Shown in pieces: positions 40,458 through 41,914 of a stretch of DNA of 41,914 nucleotides. Made by a program: the position numbers and the translations under genes. The DNA is from a virus: IMG/VR virus record IMGVR_UViG_3300025853_000198, positions 1 through 41,914 of that record; one strand, given 5' to 3'. How positions within the stretch are numbered: position 1 is the stretch's first letter; each line of letters opens with the position of its first letter. The notes below the pieces were generated by a model that was not told where the DNA came from, did no database searches, and saw nothing but the letters and a program-made list of their open reading frames with translations.

Positions 40458-41212
40458 AGTTGTGTATTGATGAGTATGTCGCGATCAATTGATTTGATGG
40501 GTTGACTGCGTCCGAGTGAACGCCCGTGTACATCTTTGAGGTGGTCGCTTTGACCGCCGCGGATGATGTTTTCTTGAACTCTGTTGAATATTTTCCACAG
40601 ATTGTTTTGTGTGTCAGCTTCGCGTCTAGGCTCAAGAACAGTGGTTGTGCCGATAGGAGATCGTTTGATGTCACCGTAACGTATTTCTAGTGCTTTAGTA
40701 GCAAATTGAATTTGTTCGATGTTGTTTAGTTCACGATTTCGCATGCTGTCGATAGATTCAGCTGTTTGACGCAGTTTGAATCCCATTCGTTCAGTTGCCA
40801 TTGTGACCTGTTCGAGTGTTATGTCTTGGTGTTTGAACTTGACTTCGTCCAATGTTTTCTTCGATATGATGAGACCGTTAGTACAGACAAACACATGTAT
40901 ACCACCCAGCAGAGTATACTTAGTTGTACGGTCAGCAGAATTGATGAGAGCAATTGTAGGAATTTCTTCATATGTTTGTAATGCTGATGCTCCGAAGGTA
41001 ACGATGTGCTTTTGAAAGCCCTGGCGATCTGGTGTTCGTACTTTTTGTTCAGACGCGCTGATGATACCCCAGCCGTTTTTCTGTAGAGCTTCAACCATGT
41101 CCGTTGTGTGGACTGGTACATAGCGTTCAGATGCAGCAGATACCGGTTCTTTTGCAGCAATGGATGGAGCTCGTAAGATGGCTTGGTCGATGGATAAGAA
41201 GTTAGATTTCAT
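40427..41212 (-). CDS. DUF932 (phage/plasmid-like) protein
   Basis: 261 codons. ERYVPVHTTDMVEALQKNGW, FVCTNGLIISKKTLDEVKFK and NNLWKIFNRVQENIIRGGQS are characteristic of DUF932 proteins, common in phage early regions and plasmids. Their biochemical role is not established. Located between two terminators, in the early region. Confidence 0.85.
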   Translation of the reverse strand: MKSNFLSIDQAILRAPSIAAKEPVSAASERYVPVHTTDMVEALQKNGWGIISASEQKVRTPDRQGFQKHIVTFGASALQTYEEIPTIALINSADRTTKYTLLGGIHVFVCTNGLIISKKTLDEVKFKHQDITLEQVTMATERMGFKLRQTAESIDSMRNRELNNIEQIQFATKALEIRYGDIKRSPIGTTTVLEPRREADTQNNLWKIFNRVQENIIRGGQSDHLKDVHGRSLGRSQPIKSIDRDILINTQLWDLAESFKN

Positions 41213-41266
41213 AGTGCTATATTATTCCAAGATTGACTAACGGGGAACTTTATTTTGAATAAGAAA

Positions 41267-41288
41267 GGGGAGAGGTTGCCCTCTCCCC
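41267..41288 (-). terminator. Terminator after the first leftward gene
   Basis: GGGGAGAGG, loop TTGC, CCTCTCCCC: a 9-bp stem, followed on the - strand by TTTCTTATTC. Separates the 41299 gene from DUF932. Confidence 0.78.
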
Positions 41289-41298
41289 TGTTGGTGGT

Positions 41299-41901
41299 TT
41301 ACGTGGTTTGAATGATTTTACGGTTGATGAGTTGAGGGCGATAGTATTGGAAGATTCGCCATGCGTCTTGTCGCGTCTTGAGCTCAGTCGCTCGTTTGTA
41401 TACTTGTTCTTTGAGAACAGCCTCAGTTACCTCGCCTTTGTCGTCGAGGTTGTCTTTCATGATTTGCAAGCATGCTTTGGCTTGAGGAGTCTTGATCTCG
41501 TCGATTGTAGCCTGATCAGCTTCTGCATGCATTTTGTAGACGCGGGTGCTCAGTGAGGATTTGCGCTTTTTGGATCCATCGTTGTTGGTTTCAGCGATAA
41601 CGTTGGTGCGGTCTTCTGATTTGTTTGCCATTTCAAACCAGAGGAGTTGTGTGATCTCGAATTTTTCGAGATTTTTGGCAGGCTCCTTACCAAAGACAGC
41701 TTTGTGTTTTTCGATGGCTTGTTGCTTGGTTTTGAACGTGTCGTCGTATGTTTCCCATTTTTTGTGAATGACGCTGATTTTGTCCTTCGGAAAGTGCTGT
41801 GCTTCCGGCCTGGTGAATCGATACCATTTGTCGTCTCCGACTTGTGCCACCATACATTGGCGAAGGATTTCATTGCCGATGAGAAGGCGGTCTTTGTACA
41901 T
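41299..41901 (-). CDS. Hypothetical early protein, possibly cut by the window edge
   Basis: 200 codons from ATG 41901; the frame is still open to the last base (ADAP precedes MYKDRLL), so the true start may lie beyond the window. Mostly helical, charged, with C-terminal TRQDAWRIFQYYRPQLI resembling the end of the 39456 product. No family recognised. It is the most upstream leftward gene seen, so likely expressed early. Confidence 0.65.
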   Translation of the reverse strand: MYKDRLLIGNEILRQCMVAQVGDDKWYRFTRPEAQHFPKDKISVIHKKWETYDDTFKTKQQAIEKHKAVFGKEPAKNLEKFEITQLLWFEMANKSEDRTNVIAETNNDGSKKRKSSLSTRVYKMHAEADQATIDEIKTPQAKACLQIMKDNLDDKGEVTEAVLKEQVYKRATELKTRQDAWRIFQYYRPQLINRKIIQTT

Positions 41902-41914
41902 TGGAGCGTCTGCC

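Noticed and set aside
26124-41901. Single-subunit RNA polymerase of T7 type
   Set aside because: Every gene of suitable size was assigned to helicase, primase or DNA polymerase by motifs; none has the RNA polymerase signature.
1-41914. tRNA genes, integrase, insertion sequences
   Set aside because: No cloverleaf, tyrosine or serine recombinase, or transposase motif was seen on either strand.

Overview
The window looks like most or all of the genome of a lytic, short-tailed (T7-like, podovirus-type) bacteriophage. The order terminase, portal, scaffold, capsid, tail adaptor, nozzle, three large internal (ejection) proteins, tail fibre and lysis candidates is the classic podovirus late module. 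It faces a replication module on the other strand. I see no integrase, no tRNA, no CRISPR array, no single-subunit RNA polymerase and no recognisable endolysin. The host cannot be named from the sequence.

Layout. 1-2410: a tract with no cytosine at all on the + strand (no guanine on the - strand). 2411-2938: an ordinary-composition control region with several dyads. 2939-26127 (+ strand): packaging, head, tail, ejection, fibre and lysis genes, many joined by ATGA or TAATG overlaps. 26124-41901 (- strand): replication and nucleotide genes. These include a SNF2-type helicase, a UvrD-like helicase, an archaeo-eukaryotic-type primase, a probable ssDNA-binding protein, a VRR-NUC nuclease, a family A DNA polymerase, dCMP deaminase, a dCMP-hydroxymethylase-like enzyme, a MazG-like pyrophosphohydrolase, a methyltransferase, an ATP-dependent ligase, a pyrimidine-dimer-glycosylase-like protein and a DUF932 protein. 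Rho-independent-type hairpins close several units. The two arms converge at about 26.1 kb. If the molecule is circular, they diverge around the C-free tract.

The outstanding feature is the C-free tract. Read on the - strand, it resolves into a tandem array of open reading frames made only of A, C and T. Five consecutive frames (51, 82, 132, 267 and 91 codons) and the start of another at the window edge each begin at the same repeated motif, ACC-ATT-ATC-AAA-ACT or ACC-ATA-AAA-ACT. Each complete one ends at a TAA, and in four of the five that TAA lies inside a conserved TAACCCTC box, usually 18-19 bases before the next start. There is no ATG, GTG or TTG in the tract on that strand, so starts would have to be AUU or AUA, TAA is the only stop, and proteins would use 11 amino acids with no acidic residues. 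Three related A/T hairpins sit in the longer gaps. I know of no described system like this. The main rival explanations are base conversion (deamination, editing or a library artefact) and a non-coding role; evidence for and against each is given in the findings.

The replication arm carries a thymidylate-synthase homologue with Asp at the position that selects dCMP, so this phage probably makes a modified cytosine nucleotide. A cytosine-free template strand in such a genome may not be coincidence, but that link is inference.
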